Source of the DNA: Cichorium intybus
Taxonomy: Eukaryota; Streptophyta; Magnoliopsida; Asterales; Asteraceae
Assembly: GCA_023525715.1 (NCBI GenBank)
Contig: CM042012.1
Location: 44,617,441 to 44,681,440, forward strand
Direction of reading: 5' to 3'
Length of the DNA: 64,000 nucleotides
Positions 13,178-26,647 of the stretch are shown here, piece after piece (position 1 is the stretch's first letter; each line of letters begins with the position of its first letter). Both the position numbers and the translations under genes were made by a program. The notes below the pieces were generated by a model that searched no databases, was not told the DNA's origin, and saw nothing but the letters and a program-made list of their open reading frames with translations.

Positions 13178-15801
13178 ATGTCGTCGACGTTGTTGGAGCT
13201 GACTCGAGCGGCTCACGAGGAAACTGAGAAGTTGGAAAGACTGATAGTGAAGGATCTGCAGAATGAACCGGCTTCGAACAAGGATCGCCTCTCCCAAAGC
13301 CACCGTGTGCGCCATATGATCGACCAAATCACCTCCACTACTCACAAACTTGTAAGATTTCTTCTTCTTTCTACGTATTTTGTTGTGAGAGTACGTAATA
13401 CCCCGTTGGTTTGAATTTTTCTGGAATTGAATATGGAAATGTTTGTGTAACAATTTTCGTTCACTGCTTTTATGATTTCAGATTGAAATATATGAAGACA
13501 AAGACAATGCGAGGAAGGATGAGATCGCAGCCCTTGGTGGACAAACTGCATCGGGGACTACTAATGTCTTCAGTGCATTTTACGACCGATTGAAAGAGGT
13601 CAGTGTTTCAGCTTATTGTTGCTTGTAGGATCTTTAGTTGTCACTCCATATCCCTAAAGAACTAATCTCTTTTACAGATTCGAGAGTATCACAGGCGTCA
13701 TCCATCAGCACGTGTTATCGACACCACTGATGAATATGAGGAATTACTCCAAGAAGAACCACAACTTGAGTTCAGTGGAGAGGTTAGTCGCTTTCAATGT
13801 TTCTCCTAACATCACTACATACACACTTTTATATCATTTTCTAAATAGACAGAAGGATTCATACATAACACTCTCATTGGATCTTACAAATTTGCAGGAA
13901 GCCTATGGACGCTACCTAGATATGCATGAATTGTACAATGACTACATCAATTCTAAATTTGGCAAGCAAATTGATTACTCCTCTTACCTTGAAGTGTTCT
14001 CACAACCACATACCATCCCCAGGAAACTGAAAATGACAAGGTAATAATTCTTGCTGATTTATCTTATTTCCAAACATAATCAACAATCTTTTTGATTTTG
14101 TTTCTCCAGACAATATAGAGAGTATTTGGGCAAAATGGTGGAATATCTCGTGTATTTCTTTGAACGCACAGAACCTTTACAAGATCTTGATAGATTATTC
14201 TCAAAGGTTTCTTCAGAGTTTGAAGAACAATGGGCAAATGGGAAAGTAGATGGATGGAAAGATGAAGGTCAAGAAAATGGGCATGCTTCTGATGAACATA
14301 CTTCAATTGATTTGGACTACTATAGCACAGTTGAAGAATTAGTTGAACTTGGTCCTGAAAAATTAAAAGAGGTAAAAAGAACATATAATTACACACTTTA
14401 TCTGCTAACTTACTTTACTATCTTTTTATAATAAATTTACTATCTTCTTGTTTTATAGGCATTGGGTGCACTTGGATTAAAAACAGGAGGTACTGTTCAA
14501 CAACGTGCAGAAAGGCTTTTCCTCACAAAGGTATTATTCTAATTTCCATTATTTTTCAAGAATGTGTTGTTGGTCTCTTTATTTAAGTTTATATTTTCAA
14601 AAACAGAAGAAATGAAATCATAATTTAAGAATTACAAGGCTAATAATATCATGATAAAGAAGAATGTTAAAATTCATTTCCATTTACATTGAGGCCTTAC
14701 TTGCAGGTTTTGGGGCATATATAATCTCACTGTGAGTTATTAATTAACAGAATTTGTATTCATGTATCATTTACTACATTTTTAAATAGAATCTCACGTT
14801 TTAATCCTGCAGAATACGCCTCTTGAAAAGCTTGATAAAAAGCATTTTGCAAAAGGTGCAAGAAATCCCCAACAAAATGGGAAAGTTCCTGCTTCAAATC
14901 AAGAAGACGATTCTAAAAACATTGCCCTAATGGAAGCCAAAATAGAGAAGCTATGCGAGTTATTATCTGAGGTAATTCAGTAATTCTTTTATAAAAATGT
15001 TTCAAATCTTTTTAAATTTATTAAAGATTGTTTCTTTTTGCAGACAATCATGCGAACAAAAGAGAATGTTGAAAAGAAACAAGCTTTAACATACGAGGAA
15101 ATGGAAGCTGAAAGGGAAGATGTAAGATATATATTTTTATATTCTTTTTATTATTTATAATTATTTCTCATGTTTTAAAAATTAAAATAAAATTCAGGAG
15201 GAAGTACCTGATATTGAGAGTGATGACGAGGACCAACAAATATATAATCCATTAAAGTTGCCAATGGGTTGGGATGGAAAGCCTATTCCATATTGGCTCT
15301 ATAAGCTTCATGGTCTTGGACAGGTAATATCTCACCGGAATCAACGATTCCATTCCGTTGTCTGATTCCGTAAGGTTTTATACATAATAACATTGTTGTG
15401 TATGTATTGATATTCAGGAATTCAAATGTGAGATATGTGGAAACTATAGCTATTGGGGACGAAGGGCATACGAGCGTCATTTCAAGGAATTTAGACATCA
15501 ATATGGAATGCGTAGACTTGGTATTCCAAATACTAAAAACTTCAATGAGATCACATCAATAGAGGTATATTATATTATTATTATTATTATTGTACGTTTT
15601 GGTAAGAATTGTTTTGTTATAAAATATGTTTAATTTGGGTTGAATAAAACACAGGAAGCACAAATATTATGGGAGAGGATAAAAGAGAAGCAAGGGGTGA
15701 ACAAGTGGCGACCAGAGCTTGAAGAAGAGTATGAAGACAGAGAGGGGAATATTTATAATAAAAAGACGTACACTGATCTTCAACGTCAAGGATTGATATA
15801 G
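13178..15801 (+). CDS. SF3A3: Splicing factor SF3a subunit 3 (SF3a60), 11 coding exons
   Basis: Exons 13178-13351, 13482-13598, 13678-13782, 13898-14040, 14110-14371, 14459-14530, 14813-14971, 15044-15121, 15198-15323, 15418-15564 and 15655-15801 join to 509 aa, close to the usual plant length of about 500 aa. The protein begins MSSTLLELTRAAHEETEKLE. 'VFSAFYDRLKEIREYHRRHP' marks the SF3a60 N-terminal region. A SAP-like helix pair ('LGPEKLKEALGALGLKTGG', about residues 258-276) and acidic linkers follow. A matrin-type C2H2 zinc finger begins 'FKCEICGNYSYWGRRAYERH' near residue 413. SF3a60 joins SF3a66 and SF3a120 in the U2 snRNP and helps seat it on the branch point, in the nucleus. It is essential in plants (Arabidopsis ATROPOS). 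All junctions are GT-AG; no lesion was seen. Confidence 0.96.
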
Positions 15802-15803
15802 AT

Positions 15804-15889
15804 GTAAGATGTTTTTAACTTTTTTTATAGTTGATTAAAATATGGTAACGGGTTTTTTTTAATGTTTTTGTTTGTGTTGTTATTTGTAG
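15804..15889 (+). other. Probable 3'-UTR intron of SF3A3
   Basis: Two bases after the stop codon lies GTAAGA, a strong donor. A T-rich tract ending TTATTTGTAG follows 86 bp later. An intron this close to the stop would leave its junction within about 3 nt of the stop, too near to trigger junction-dependent mRNA decay. Proposed from splice signals only. Confidence 0.5.
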
Positions 15890-17961
15890 TGGAGACATGG
15901 GAGAATGCGATTGGATGGTCTAATGGCATGTTGATTGGATTTTGTGGGATGTGAAATTTGTAATATTGATCGAAAGCTGCAATTACAAGCGGAAAGCAAG
16001 TGATTTTGGTCGGGATTTTTAGATTGGATGTTAAATCTGATTGTGTTATGTATGAGTTGACTTGTAGTTGAAATTTTAGTTTTAAAGCATTTACACATAC
16101 AAGTCCCGTCTCCTATCCTCCATCTATTTTTGAATGGTCTTCCTTTAAATTTTCCTCTTTCTTTTTTTTTTAATTCTGAAATGACTTTGTGCTTACATCT
16201 CATGGACTAGTAGAACCCATTGTACTCAATGCAGTGACCCCCATTGTGTAAACTAGTGGGGTTGTCCTGCTTGTTTTAGCGGGTTTTGAATCTTATATTT
16301 TTGGAAGGATAAACTAATACAAATGTTGGTATATGAAACAAAATATTTAAAAAACAAAGGATGAAAGGAATTTAAATTAAATCCTGGTATTAGCATTTAT
16401 TTAAAGGTCTTTACGCCAATTCATGCGTGGATTTTTATGCGACAAGAAAATATATAAAGGTAGGGATGAGCTTTTTACCCGGAGAACTGGACCGAACTGG
16501 AACCGGAACCGAATAGGAACCGGAACCGTGTATTCGGTTCGGTTCTCGGTTCTCCATTTTCCACAAAATCGGTTCTCGGTTCTTTGGTTCTCGGTCCGGT
16601 TTGGGCTGGGTCCGAACTGAACACATTTCTTAATAGCATATTACTTGTATAACCGAACCGGAACTGAAACCGGACCGGAACCGAACCGGTAGGAACCGGA
16701 ACCGGGGTATTCGGTTCGGTTCCCGGTTCTTCGTTTCCTATAAAATCGGTTCTCGGTCCGGGTCCGGACCGATTCTCATCCCTATATAAAGGTATCGCTA
16801 TAACATTTCCTAAACAATACGTCGGTAATTTAATAGAGTTTGTGAAGAGGATCTTTTTTGCAAGATTTGGAAAGAGCTAATGAAAAAAGATCGTTTGTGC
16901 AAGTTTTGGAACCACAGACCAGTGAACTTGGATGAATTTGTAATTTTTCGCTATTACACAAAGATCATTGTTCTTTTTACATATGGTGCCATTACTTTAG
17001 TTATGTCTTAGTTATGGATCACTTATGTAACATTGCTATTAAATAATGGCCGTTTATGTATTTTTGCAAATAAATAAGGTAATTCGGGTATTACAAAATG
17101 GGACCATTGCTGTACATTTGTCTTATGTAGGGACCATTTCTGTATTTTGGCTATTACATAATGACCGTTTTTGTAATATATGTTACTAAGTCCCTAATCC
17201 AACTAATTTCATTTGTAAATCGTAACACTACAAAGGGCATTTAAAATATGCAACACCATAAAGGACATTTATTTGTAACTCTACAAAGTACAAAGACCAT
17301 TTAAGATATGTAACACCATAAAGGATATTTATGTAAACAGTGAACTTCTCCAACTCGTCATTTATAACACTACAGAGAATATTAAACTTTATTCGATTGT
17401 CTAGGAAATACATCTCAATAATGTTTTTACATATTTGTTTTTTTTATAATTTGTATATATTATTAGAGAATTATAATTTAAATAGTTTGTACATAAAACG
17501 ATCACCTTATTAAAACAAAGGGGTAATCACTGAGTTGGAAATGCTGAAAACAACCATAACCACGGCACAAAGACATAAAATTACCTACTTTCCACGAACC
17601 ATTTGTACATTTTAACACAAAATGCATACAATCATTTTAGGCACCTTTTCCATTTTCCACACATAAACAACGCTAACCATCTTCGCTTTACCATAAGTCT
17701 AAAACAAAAAGAAACACGGAACAAAATAACAAAAAGAGAACACCAAAACCGAGTTAAAAAACTATGATAAGAAATAATTAATGTAGCCTATCGTTTAATC
17801 CATTCCAAAATCTCCCTGCCGCTAATCCTCATCTATATAATCATTATTACCTTTTCCCAAACCCAAAAAAAAAGAATTACAAGTTAGTTGAGTGAGGCCA
17901 CGTCAGCGCTCTTCTTGGTCAAAGTCACGACTCTTCTATATTCTTTGGTATGACTATCATC
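15890..17961. other. Intergenic region between convergent SF3A3 and ATX-like genes
   Basis: SF3A3 and the ATX-like gene point toward each other, so this holds both 3' ends. It includes a 324-bp hAT-type MITE. At 16970-17420 it has a loose repetition of 'gaccatttatgta'/'aacaccataaaggacattta' phrases, possibly a decayed tandem repeat. No gene seen. Confidence 0.6.
16461..16784. mobile_element. hAT-type MITE (324 bp) made of ACCGAACCGG repeats
   Basis: Termini TAGGGATGAG and CTCATCCCTA are inverted repeats, and the octamer TATAAAGG is duplicated exactly at 16453-16460 and 16785-16792. The interior is almost entirely ACCGGAACCGAA on one side and TTCGGTTCTCGG on the other, so the whole element can fold back. 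Non-coding. Confidence 0.85.
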
Positions 17962-20900
17962 CTAATTCATAAATTTCCTGCAATTCTCGGCTTTACATAA
18001 ACACGGGACCTTACTATCATCACTCTCATCCGGATCAAACAAGTAATCGTACCTGCAACCACAATTAGTTGTTAGTTTATTTACATAAATGAGTAAAATA
18101 GCAATCAATTTTGAAATTTTTTAATTTAAAAAACAAGTTACGTTAGTTCATCTCCGGTTGCCACGTTAGTCCTTGCAATGAGGACAATTCGGCTCTCGTC
18201 GCCACCCACGCTCATAATCCTCGCATAGCAATTTGGCATACACTACAAATTATTGGAACAATTTTAATAATTAGCAACCAAGTTTCGGTTTTATTTTAGA
18301 GTAATTTACATTTTAGTCCCTAAGTATGGCTGATTTTGCAATTTTGGTCCCCGAAGAAGTTTTCTTTTGTGATTTTGGTCCATATTTGAGGTTCTTATAG
18401 CGTTTTTTGTCCGTGTTCCAAGTAAAATGACTATGTTTGGTCCCTGAGTATAGCTTATTTTTGCAATTTTGGCCCCAAAGAGTTTTCTTTTAAGATTTTG
18501 GTCCTTATTTGAGGTTCTTGTAACGTTTTTCGTTCCCGTTCCAAGTGAAATGGACATTTATGGTCCCTGAGACGTGAGTGTAGATGGTTTTTGCCATTTT
18601 GGTCCCAAAAAGTTTTCTTTGGCAATTTTGGTCCTTGCGTGAGGTTCTTTTAATCTTTTTGGTTCTTGTTCCAGGTAAAATGACTATTTTTGGTCCCTGA
18701 GTTTAGCTCTAATTTGCAATTTTGGTCCCAAAAATAGTCATTTTACTTTAAAGGAGCAAAGACTTAAAAAAAAACCTTAAATAAGGACCTAAATTGCAAC
18801 CGAAACCTTTTTGGGACCAAATTTGATCTAAGAGCAGCTAAATTCAGGGACCAAAAATGTAATTTACTCTTTAGTTTAATATTGCGACAATTATAAAACA
18901 TTAAGGGGACTTACGGAGTGATTGATTAGGCGTGCTACGTTTCCTTTATCCGTCGCGTCTACCACCACTTCTTCACTGATTTTGAATAGCTGAAACAGCA
19001 ATATTTTCAGTGAAATGACTAAAATACCCTTTCATGCGAGAGAGTAAAAATAAAGAAAGACTCACGTAGCAGTCTTTGCCTTCTCTTCGATACCGTGCTT
19101 CCCTTAAATCAGCCACACTCCGTCTCACCTGTTCACCGCGATACTCCAAAACCTGCACGTATTTAACCAATGTGTAAAATGACCAAAATACCCCTGATAA
19201 CTCGGAAAATTCCCAAAAAAAAACTTTACCATTTCTCCTTCCATGATGTTTCGACGTGCAAAGAGACCCCATCCATGTATCCCCGATCTACCAAAGCATA
19301 CACGATCATTTTCGGTTCTCTGAATTCACAACACAAAAACAGAAAATTAAAAAAAAAATGTAAAATAAAAAATGTTCATGTCTAAAAAGAGGCAAAATTT
19401 GCCTGTAAATGACGTAATCTTTCTCTAAAAGTCGAAAAGCTTCGAGGTTCTTGCATTTCCTGTTAAAAAAAAGTATCTTGTGAGTGATGAAATTAAAAGC
19501 TAAAAAGAAAGAAAATTTTTATTTAAAAGAAAAAAGGAGAATATTATTACTCTGAGGCTGTTCAACCGTTGTATTGTGGTTAAAGAGTGATGACATGGTC
19601 TTGCAACTCGGTGGACAATTAACCCCTCAGAATTCTGACACAATTTCAAAACAAGAAGGGCGTGAATGAAAATATTGCTAAACCTCGGGGTTAATAATGT
19701 AAATTGTGGATAATTAAACCACCTTGTTGTCTGATCTATGGTGCACCCTGCACCTTGCTGCTGAAAACGGTTCAGCCTCATTTGAAATCTCAGAAATTGA
19801 AGCTTTTTGAGGTTGTAATCTTCTAGAAGTAATCAATCTTGAACCATTTTTGTTGTTATTTAACAATAAGCTTTTTGCCGAAATTACCCCTCCTGGTGTC
19901 TGTATTATCAAGACTGTATCGGGATTTGGAGCCCTAAAAAGAAAACACCAACATTCAGAATTAATAAATAATAAAATTAAAAATTAAAAATTAAAAAATA
20001 AAAAATCCCATTCTTGTTGGTACCTGTGATAAGCACAATAGGACACCATTCTTGTGATTTGTTTCCCGTTCTTTTCAAGAGAATGTAACTGTGAGAATAA
20101 AAAATCAAACCTTTATGATCTTTGTTTTTTTTTTTCACTTTTTTATGTGATAAAAAAATATTGAAAAAAAGTAGTCTCACCTCCATCCGATAGCCAGCCC
20201 TTGATGCACACGTGGCATGGTAATAAGTGGAACATTTGGAACATTGTGTACAAGATCCATGAATTTGCTTACAAACAACACATATCTGAATCAAGAAACA
20301 AGAAACAAGAAAAAGACTTGTGATTTTATTAAAAAGATCCAAGATTTAATTTTTCATATAGTAAAAAAATAGTACCTTTACAAAAGAATTTGAGGGAATA
20401 CTTAAAATCCCAAGTGCAGGTTCCATTTTTTCATCACTTGCAAAGCAAACTTCAGGGCGAAACCATGCACATGTTACATGGACCCACAGTGGGTCCACAT
20501 CAGTAGGCTTCATAGCACCTCCTGAAAAAAGATATATAAGAAAAAGGGTATTTTCTTTAATGAATTATTTAAATAAAAAAGGTTTAAAGTTTGTACCTTT
20601 AACAGGACAAAGGCAGCATTCTCTCTCAATATCGGGTGTTTCACACGACCTGCATACCCATGATGTGAAATCTTGAACATTTCTTGCACCATAACATTCT
20701 TGATGCACAGCTATTTGACACCTGTCATGTTTGGATTTCTTTTATTTATATCAATGGGACCCACAAAGTGAAATTTCAAAAAGAAGACAAAAAATAGAAT
20801 CTTGATTGAACCTTATGCATATGATGATTTTGTTGTAGTCCCAATCTTCAATCCAACGACATACAGCACAACGTTCTGTTGTCCACTTGGCATGTACCGG

Positions 20901-23560
20901 TTCGTATTTTTCTATCAAATAATAAAAAAATCATCAAATATGCAAAAAAGTTGTTAACTTTAATTTTTAATTCTTGAAAACCGGACATACCTTGCAGAAA
21001 ACTAAGCAATTTTTGTTTTCGTGCTTTTAAAGAAGGGCGTTTATGGGAATTCACCGAAACAACCGTACGGGCATGATACTCGGCTACTTGAAGCATCTGT
21101 AAAATAACATTTTTGTTTTGATTATATCAGAATCTTTTTATCAATTATTGGAAAAAGAAAAGGATAAAATGTAGGAATTATAAAATGTACCCATTGTTCT
21201 AGTGGCAGTAAGGAATCCTTCACTTTGATGCTATTTTTCCAATTTTTCACTTTTGACCCTGTATGTCTCTCCCATTCACTAAGTGCAAGTTTTTCTGTCC
21301 CACAAGATCCACACTTGCACACAACCCTTCACCAAAAGAACACAAAAAAATGTAATTGACTATAAAAATGACATTTAAACATAATTTACCTGAATCTTTA
21401 AACAAAGTTACCAAGATAAAAGTGCATTTACATGTATAGTTGCCATAGATTTGGTTGATACATAAAGGGAAATAATTTAAAGTTTATGAATCATGCTTTT
21501 TGTTGACTAGTCAAACATGGTAAAAAGTCAAAGTGCTTACAAATGTAAACTTGGAAAGTATACACCTTCCACCCCTGTGCAAACAACAGTCACTTTATCA
21601 GGTAGCACCATTTCCTCTTGCTTTTTATTACATCTGAAAGACAAAGTACATTGCTATTTAGGAACAAAAACAAACCGTTTTTGTAAGTCAATGAGAATGT
21701 ATACAAATACTTTCACTTACCTGTGTTTAGGCTGACAAGTTTCTGAATCTGATAACTCAAAATTAAACTTGGCTTTGCAATCAGGGCAGTAATAATCGGT
21801 TGCCCCAAGATCCTACAATTAATTTGACATGTAAAACTACAATAAATTTCATAAAAAAGAAAAGGGACCACAAGAACATCAAGATTGATGGGAATTGAGA
21901 ACCTTAAAATGGTGACCGGAGATTTTGTCACATTCTGCATGTACCCACACTTTACAACCATCACAACGTACCTAAATTAATTATAAAAAAAAAAGTGTTT
22001 AAACGTTTAAATTTAGTTCTTGAATGATAAAGGTAGGATCTTTGAGAGAAAAGATTCTCACCCAACTAACAGTATCCGCACGATTCCATATCTTTTTGCA
22101 TATCCCACAATAATGTTTCAGTTTTGTCAACTGGAATAAGAAAGCATTTCATCAAACACTTGGTAGACAATCATAATAACCAAGAAAGTGAATGAAATGA
22201 AACCACGAACCTTAGCACACGTATTACAAAGAAGCCGGCTATTAGGAGACGTATCATTCATTTTCCTTAACATTCTAAGCGAAATGGTGGACCCACATCC
22301 TTCACATGATTGTCCGTGCCTTCTGTTAGATGTTTCCTGCAAAAAGAAAACATCTTTATGACATGACAGAACAGGTTTGTACGGTCTGATACTGAGATTG
22401 ATGTCAATAGGACAAATTCTTGCCTGCTTTTGATAGACACGTTCATGTTCCTGATTTTGAATCCCTTTAGGGATAGAATCAAGATAATCTAAATTACCAG
22501 CTGCTGCATTAATTTCAACCATTAACATTTCTGTAAATCCATGTTCTGCTAAAAATGCCTCTTCTATTGCGGACCGAAGCACACTTGGTTCATTATCGTT
22601 CAAATCGGTTTGACCCTGAAACTGGTCAACGTTTTCTACAAAAGAATATATCATTCCACTTTTAATCCACGCATAGTCCCTCTGTGTACCGTTTCCAGAG
22701 TACCCAAAAAACATAACACAATAAGCACCATCAACACGAAAACCAAGAACTTGTTGAGGTGCATGTAATACAGGGTCGAGAACAATGGCGGGCCAAGCTG
22801 GATAATGTTTTCCAGACTTTGCCCAAACGATGTCACCTGGAGAAAATTCGTCAGGTTCTTTGATATTTGTGTCGTCGTCATCGTCATCTTGTGAGTTTAA
22901 TCTGGAATACTTTGTCATCTCGAAGCTCTTGTATTCCTCGTCTTCGAATTCTTCGAACTTTGGTAGAGATTTGCGACATTTGTAGCTCACTTTATCCACG
23001 ATATGTTTCTTGGTTTGAATTTGATCTCGGGGTTTTGGGATTTTGAGGATGGATTTCTCTTTAATAGGAGCGAATTCAGGGTCGAAGTGTGAATCTTGAT
23101 TGACATCCAGTTTCGTTTTTTCTTTCTTCCAGTTATCGAGAATTGAATCGTTGAAACGAGATGGGAGTACCTGGACGCGACCACGGGAAGTTCTGACCAA
23201 CGGCGGCCGTGGTTTTGCTGGTCGTACTGTACCATTGTTCATAGCATTACTGTTGTCTTCTAACTCTGTCTTTGGTGCATTTGGTTTGGAGTCAACGATC
23301 ACAACTGCGCCGGTGTCGCTGCAGAAGCTAGGGATAACACCGGCGGCGAAGTGGAATCCCAATTCACTCAACGTAATGATGCCGGCGGCAACCTCTCCGA
23401 GCAGATGTAGAGGGTAATACCCGTTGCTGCCGTTTTTAGTTTTCCGTTTCTTACGAGATTTCCCTGACCACTCGTCGTCATCTCCGCCTCTGCCCGACTC
23501 ACTAACTCGACAACGCTTCAAACTCGGCATTGCCGATTTCAACTTCCGCTTGATTATCAT
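17962..23560 (-). CDS. ATX3/4/5-type histone H3K4 methyltransferase (trithorax family), 21 exons
   Basis: Minus-strand exons: 22424-23560, 22211-22336, 22062-22130, 21903-21971, 21721-21812, 21541-21633, 21191-21326, 20991-21096, 20812-20911, 20597-20721, 20376-20521, 20181-20285, 20024-20088, 19723-19933, 19551-19634, 19403-19459, 19230-19319, 19066-19152, 18915-18989, 18142-18242, 17962-18052; about 1,054 aa. MIIKRKLKSAMPSLKRC at the start is typical of plant ATX3-5. Order: basic N terminus; PWWP ('GDIVWAKSGKHYPAWPAIVL'); PHD finger ('HYCGICKKIW'...'DYYCPDCKAKF'); 'LSEWERHTGSK'; extended PHD ('CAVCRWIEDWDYNK'...'CAYHR'); SET ('GIHGWGLFARR', 'RLINHSCMPNCYARI', 'ELTYDYLF'); post-SET cysteines ending CRKFMN. 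The catalytic NHSC and the YDY motif are present. This family methylates H3K4 at active plant genes. No FYRN/FYRC was seen, separating it from ATX1/2. Two introns are GC-AG. Confidence 0.93.
18298..18870. mobile_element. Foldback MITE with internal tandem repeats, inside an ATX intron
   Basis: Lies in the 672-bp intron between the exons at 18915-18989 and 18142-18242. Termini AGAGTAATTTACATTTTAG and AAAATGTAATTTACTCT are inverted. The interior has about four diverged copies of a 116-138-bp unit containing 'tttgcaattttggtccc' (near 18335, 18452, 18590, 18711). Non-coding; class unassigned. Confidence 0.6.
19320..19402 (-). other. GC-AG intron in the SET-domain region of the ATX-like gene
   Basis: The exon end '...TTACAG' is followed by GCAAAT, and the intron ends TTGTGAATTCAG 83 bp later. 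The join 'FRERLRHLQ' to 'RTENDRVCFGRSG' is what the ATX family shows, and there is no GT donor that keeps the frame. This is the firmer of the two GC-AG introns. Confidence 0.8.
22337..22423 (-). other. Probable 87-bp in-frame GC-AG intron
   Basis: The donor reads CAG|GCAAGA and the acceptor TGTTTTCTTTTTGCAG. The interval is open in frame (29 codons) and would add a hydrophobic 'DVFFL' stretch coming from the polypyrimidine tract. Removing it brings the protein to about 1,054 aa, nearer the family length. Retention would not shift the frame, so both forms could be translated. Confidence 0.6.
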
Positions 23561-24454
23561 TCCTCAAATACTCCGGACACCCAAAAATCCACTCTTTCCG
23601 AAACCCTAACCACCAAGAACCTCAATTCACAATACCTAACCTTCTAATTAAAGAAAATCAACACTTCGTTGACGGAAAAATCAAAATGGGTATTGGAATA
23701 ATTAGTCGGAACAACAGAGTACCCGACAAAACCAAGAGATTTGGGAGGGAAATTTGATGAATTGATAGAAATTTCAAGGTTGTGAATTAGGGGATCTCTC
23801 TTTCTCTCTGTTCCACGAAGCCACTGATAAAATAAGTCGATGAGTTGTTTTAATTAACATTACTCCACATACAATCTCCATTTCGTGAAACAAACGTTAA
23901 AAAAAGAAACCCAAACCAAACTTCATGTGAGAGATTATAAAATTGGGAAGAAACATCTAATTTGACTGTTATATTTTCGTTTCTTTTCTTTTGTAATATA
24001 GATACAACGTCATGTATGTATAGATGGACTCAGAGAGTAGACAGAAAGTAAATTATAAACATAACATTTATCAAAAAATGTTATATTCCAATCAATGCTA
24101 CAGGCTCATTTATCCACAAACCTTCCCCACGAATCCTAATTCCGGTTATCGTGATCGGATAGTTACCTGCGTAAAATTATAACTCAGGCCCATATCCCCA
24201 CCACAATTAACACAAAAATCCTTCACTGGTATGAATCAAAATTCGGTTTTTGGACCCTAATTGTACAAATTCTGCAAAACACGGTACCAATTAGGCCGAA
24301 AGTGTAAGGAACATCGGGTCCTAAACCAGAAAGTCTGTTTACTATGGTCAAGTATATAAGTATCATGCTGCTATATTCCAACAAGGTGATACTGAAAACC
24401 AATAGTGGAATGTTAACTATGACTTTTGACTATTTTGAATACGAGAATCTTAAA
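23561..24454. other. Upstream region of the ATX-like gene
   Basis: Contains the 5' untranslated region and promoter of the minus-strand ATX-like gene. 23760-23830 has 'gggatctctctttctctctg', a CT/GA-rich stretch of the kind common in plant leaders. No other gene seen. Confidence 0.5.
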
Positions 24455-26557
24455 TCTTATAAAAGGAGCATTTTTTCTCTCACCACATGCATTTGAAACC
24501 TCCATGACCTTTCAAATTCTCATTTAATATAATCAATCTATTAATTTAAATATTTTTACCACATTAATTTGAGATTTTTTCTTTATCCCACATTGCTTCA
24601 CATACATATATGACCTCTTCTCTTTCTCTTATATAATACAATTCATTTGCTTTCATTATCCATCAAACTTAATATTTCAAGTCTATTATAAATTAGTGAT
24701 CATTTTATCATAGAAGCATTATTTTATTGCAAGTTTTAAAAGATTTTTACTATTTAGTTTGAATTCTAAAAAGTATTGAAACTCAAAAGTAAAAATTAAA
24801 ATTACTTAAAACTTTAGTAGGTTGAAAGTTTATAGTACGTCGTTTTTAAAAAGTGACATCAGTGTAAACATTTTTTTAATTCACCAATATGTATATACGT
24901 AGAAATTTAGTTCCTTACTTAAAACTTTTAAAAACTTGACTAAGTTTAAAGTTTAGAGTGTGTTGTTTGTAAAAAGTAACATTGGTGAAAGCATTTGTCG
25001 ACTCACCAATATGTATATACATAGAAATTACAATTCTTAATGTTTTAACTATATATTATAAAAGAGATCATTCAAAACAATGTGGTTCAGCATTAATAAT
25101 TTATTTTTTTACCATATTATGTTGATATTTTTCTGTCACACATTTATCTAACATTTCATCTTTCATTTATACAATACCACTAATTTGATTACATTATCCA
25201 TTAATCTTCATCATAATATGACTTTCAATGTCTATTATTAATTAAATATTATTTTATCGTACAAACATGTTTTTTCAAAGTGATAAAGACTTCTATTTAT
25301 AGGTTTTAGTTTCCAAAAATATTAAAACTAGAAAATGAAGATGAATATTACTAAAAAACTTTTGAACTTTATATCTAATCTAAACGTATAATATTAAACA
25401 TAAATCGTTAGCATAATAGATATCATGTTTGCATCCAAAACTCGAAAAAGTTACATAATAACTTTTTTAAATTCAATTATAAATAGATAGTCAAACATTA
25501 AAACCTATAAACATGCTATTAAAATTTATTGTTAATTAGTTGTCAATTTATCATAAAAAAACATTTTTTTATCTCAAAATTTCAACAATTATCCTATTTC
25601 AAAATTATTGAAACTAAGATGAATATTTAAAAGAGTTAAAAAGTATTAAAATATCAGTTGAGTTGCACATTCATATTAAGTCGTGGCTACAGTTCGATAT
25701 GTGATGACAACGTTGTAAACATTTTATTTCGCATTCATAAGATTTATGCACATCAAACTTTCAAACAGTAATCCTTCAAAGTTCAAACAAATATGTTTAT
25801 ATATATAAATATTATAATAGATGTCATTTAATCAACATAATTTAAGATGATTTTTTATCATGTACCACATTAATTTGAATTTATTAGAAAAAACAGATCG
25901 AATTGGACATCGGTGAGTACCCGTCCAAATTTTACCTAAACGATCCTAAAACTAAAACCAAATGTTCATGGAATGTTGCAATCGATTCCTAATTTGGTTA
26001 CAATCAATAATACAAAAGAACAAATATATGAGAGAAATGATTTTAACCTCTCTACTTATAGATGTTTTCTTTCCCATGAAATTTTTTCTTAAGCTATGTG
26101 GGATTAAATTATGTTAGTCTCTTTCCTTATAGATGTTTGATTTCTCTTCAGTTGTGTTTCTTAAGCGATGTGGGATAAGAAAATGACACAAAATAATACT
26201 ATGAAAGAAATTTTGATCCCACATCGTCATGATAAACCAACTCAATAAGCTTTTTTATTCTATAAATAAAGGTCCCCTTTAGTTAAAACAATTATGTAAA
26301 TTATTTGATATTTTTTACTGTTGGAAATATGTCCAAATATTAAAGTTCAAGGAAATATATAGTTAAAGTTTTCTTATTCTTTTAATAAAGTTGAGCTTTA
26401 AAATTTTAGCGAGTCGATCCAAGATGAGCTATGGATTCGTTCATCAAGTTGTACAAAATCGCATGCATTGTGCATAATTTGGTATAAGAATAACATGCAT
26501 TTGTTTATATTATAACTAATAATATTTTTCCTGTGCAACGCGCGGGCATTCACCTAG
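24455..26557. mobile_element. Probable non-autonomous Helitron
   Basis: The right end has 'ctgtgcaacgcgcggg', a decayed GC hairpin, 10 bp before CTAG followed by T, the standard 3' end of plant Helitrons. The proposed left end TCTTATAAAAGG follows an A, giving insertion between A and T. A second start-like motif 'tatattataaaagagatc' near 25048 suggests that either two copies overlap or the true start is there. The interior is AT-rich with no rep/helicase coding. Confidence 0.45.
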
Positions 26558-26647
26558 TTAAGATAAAAGACGAGAAATTTAACGAATAATTAGCTTCAAA
26601 TGAGTAACATTGCAAGGAAGGATGGAACTATAAAGATGAATATTTAG

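Noticed and set aside
22127..23560. Single-exon 477-codon reading of the ATX N-terminal region
   Set aside because: The last codons read into an intron past 22211, and splice signals plus family homology show that the gene continues over 20 further exons.
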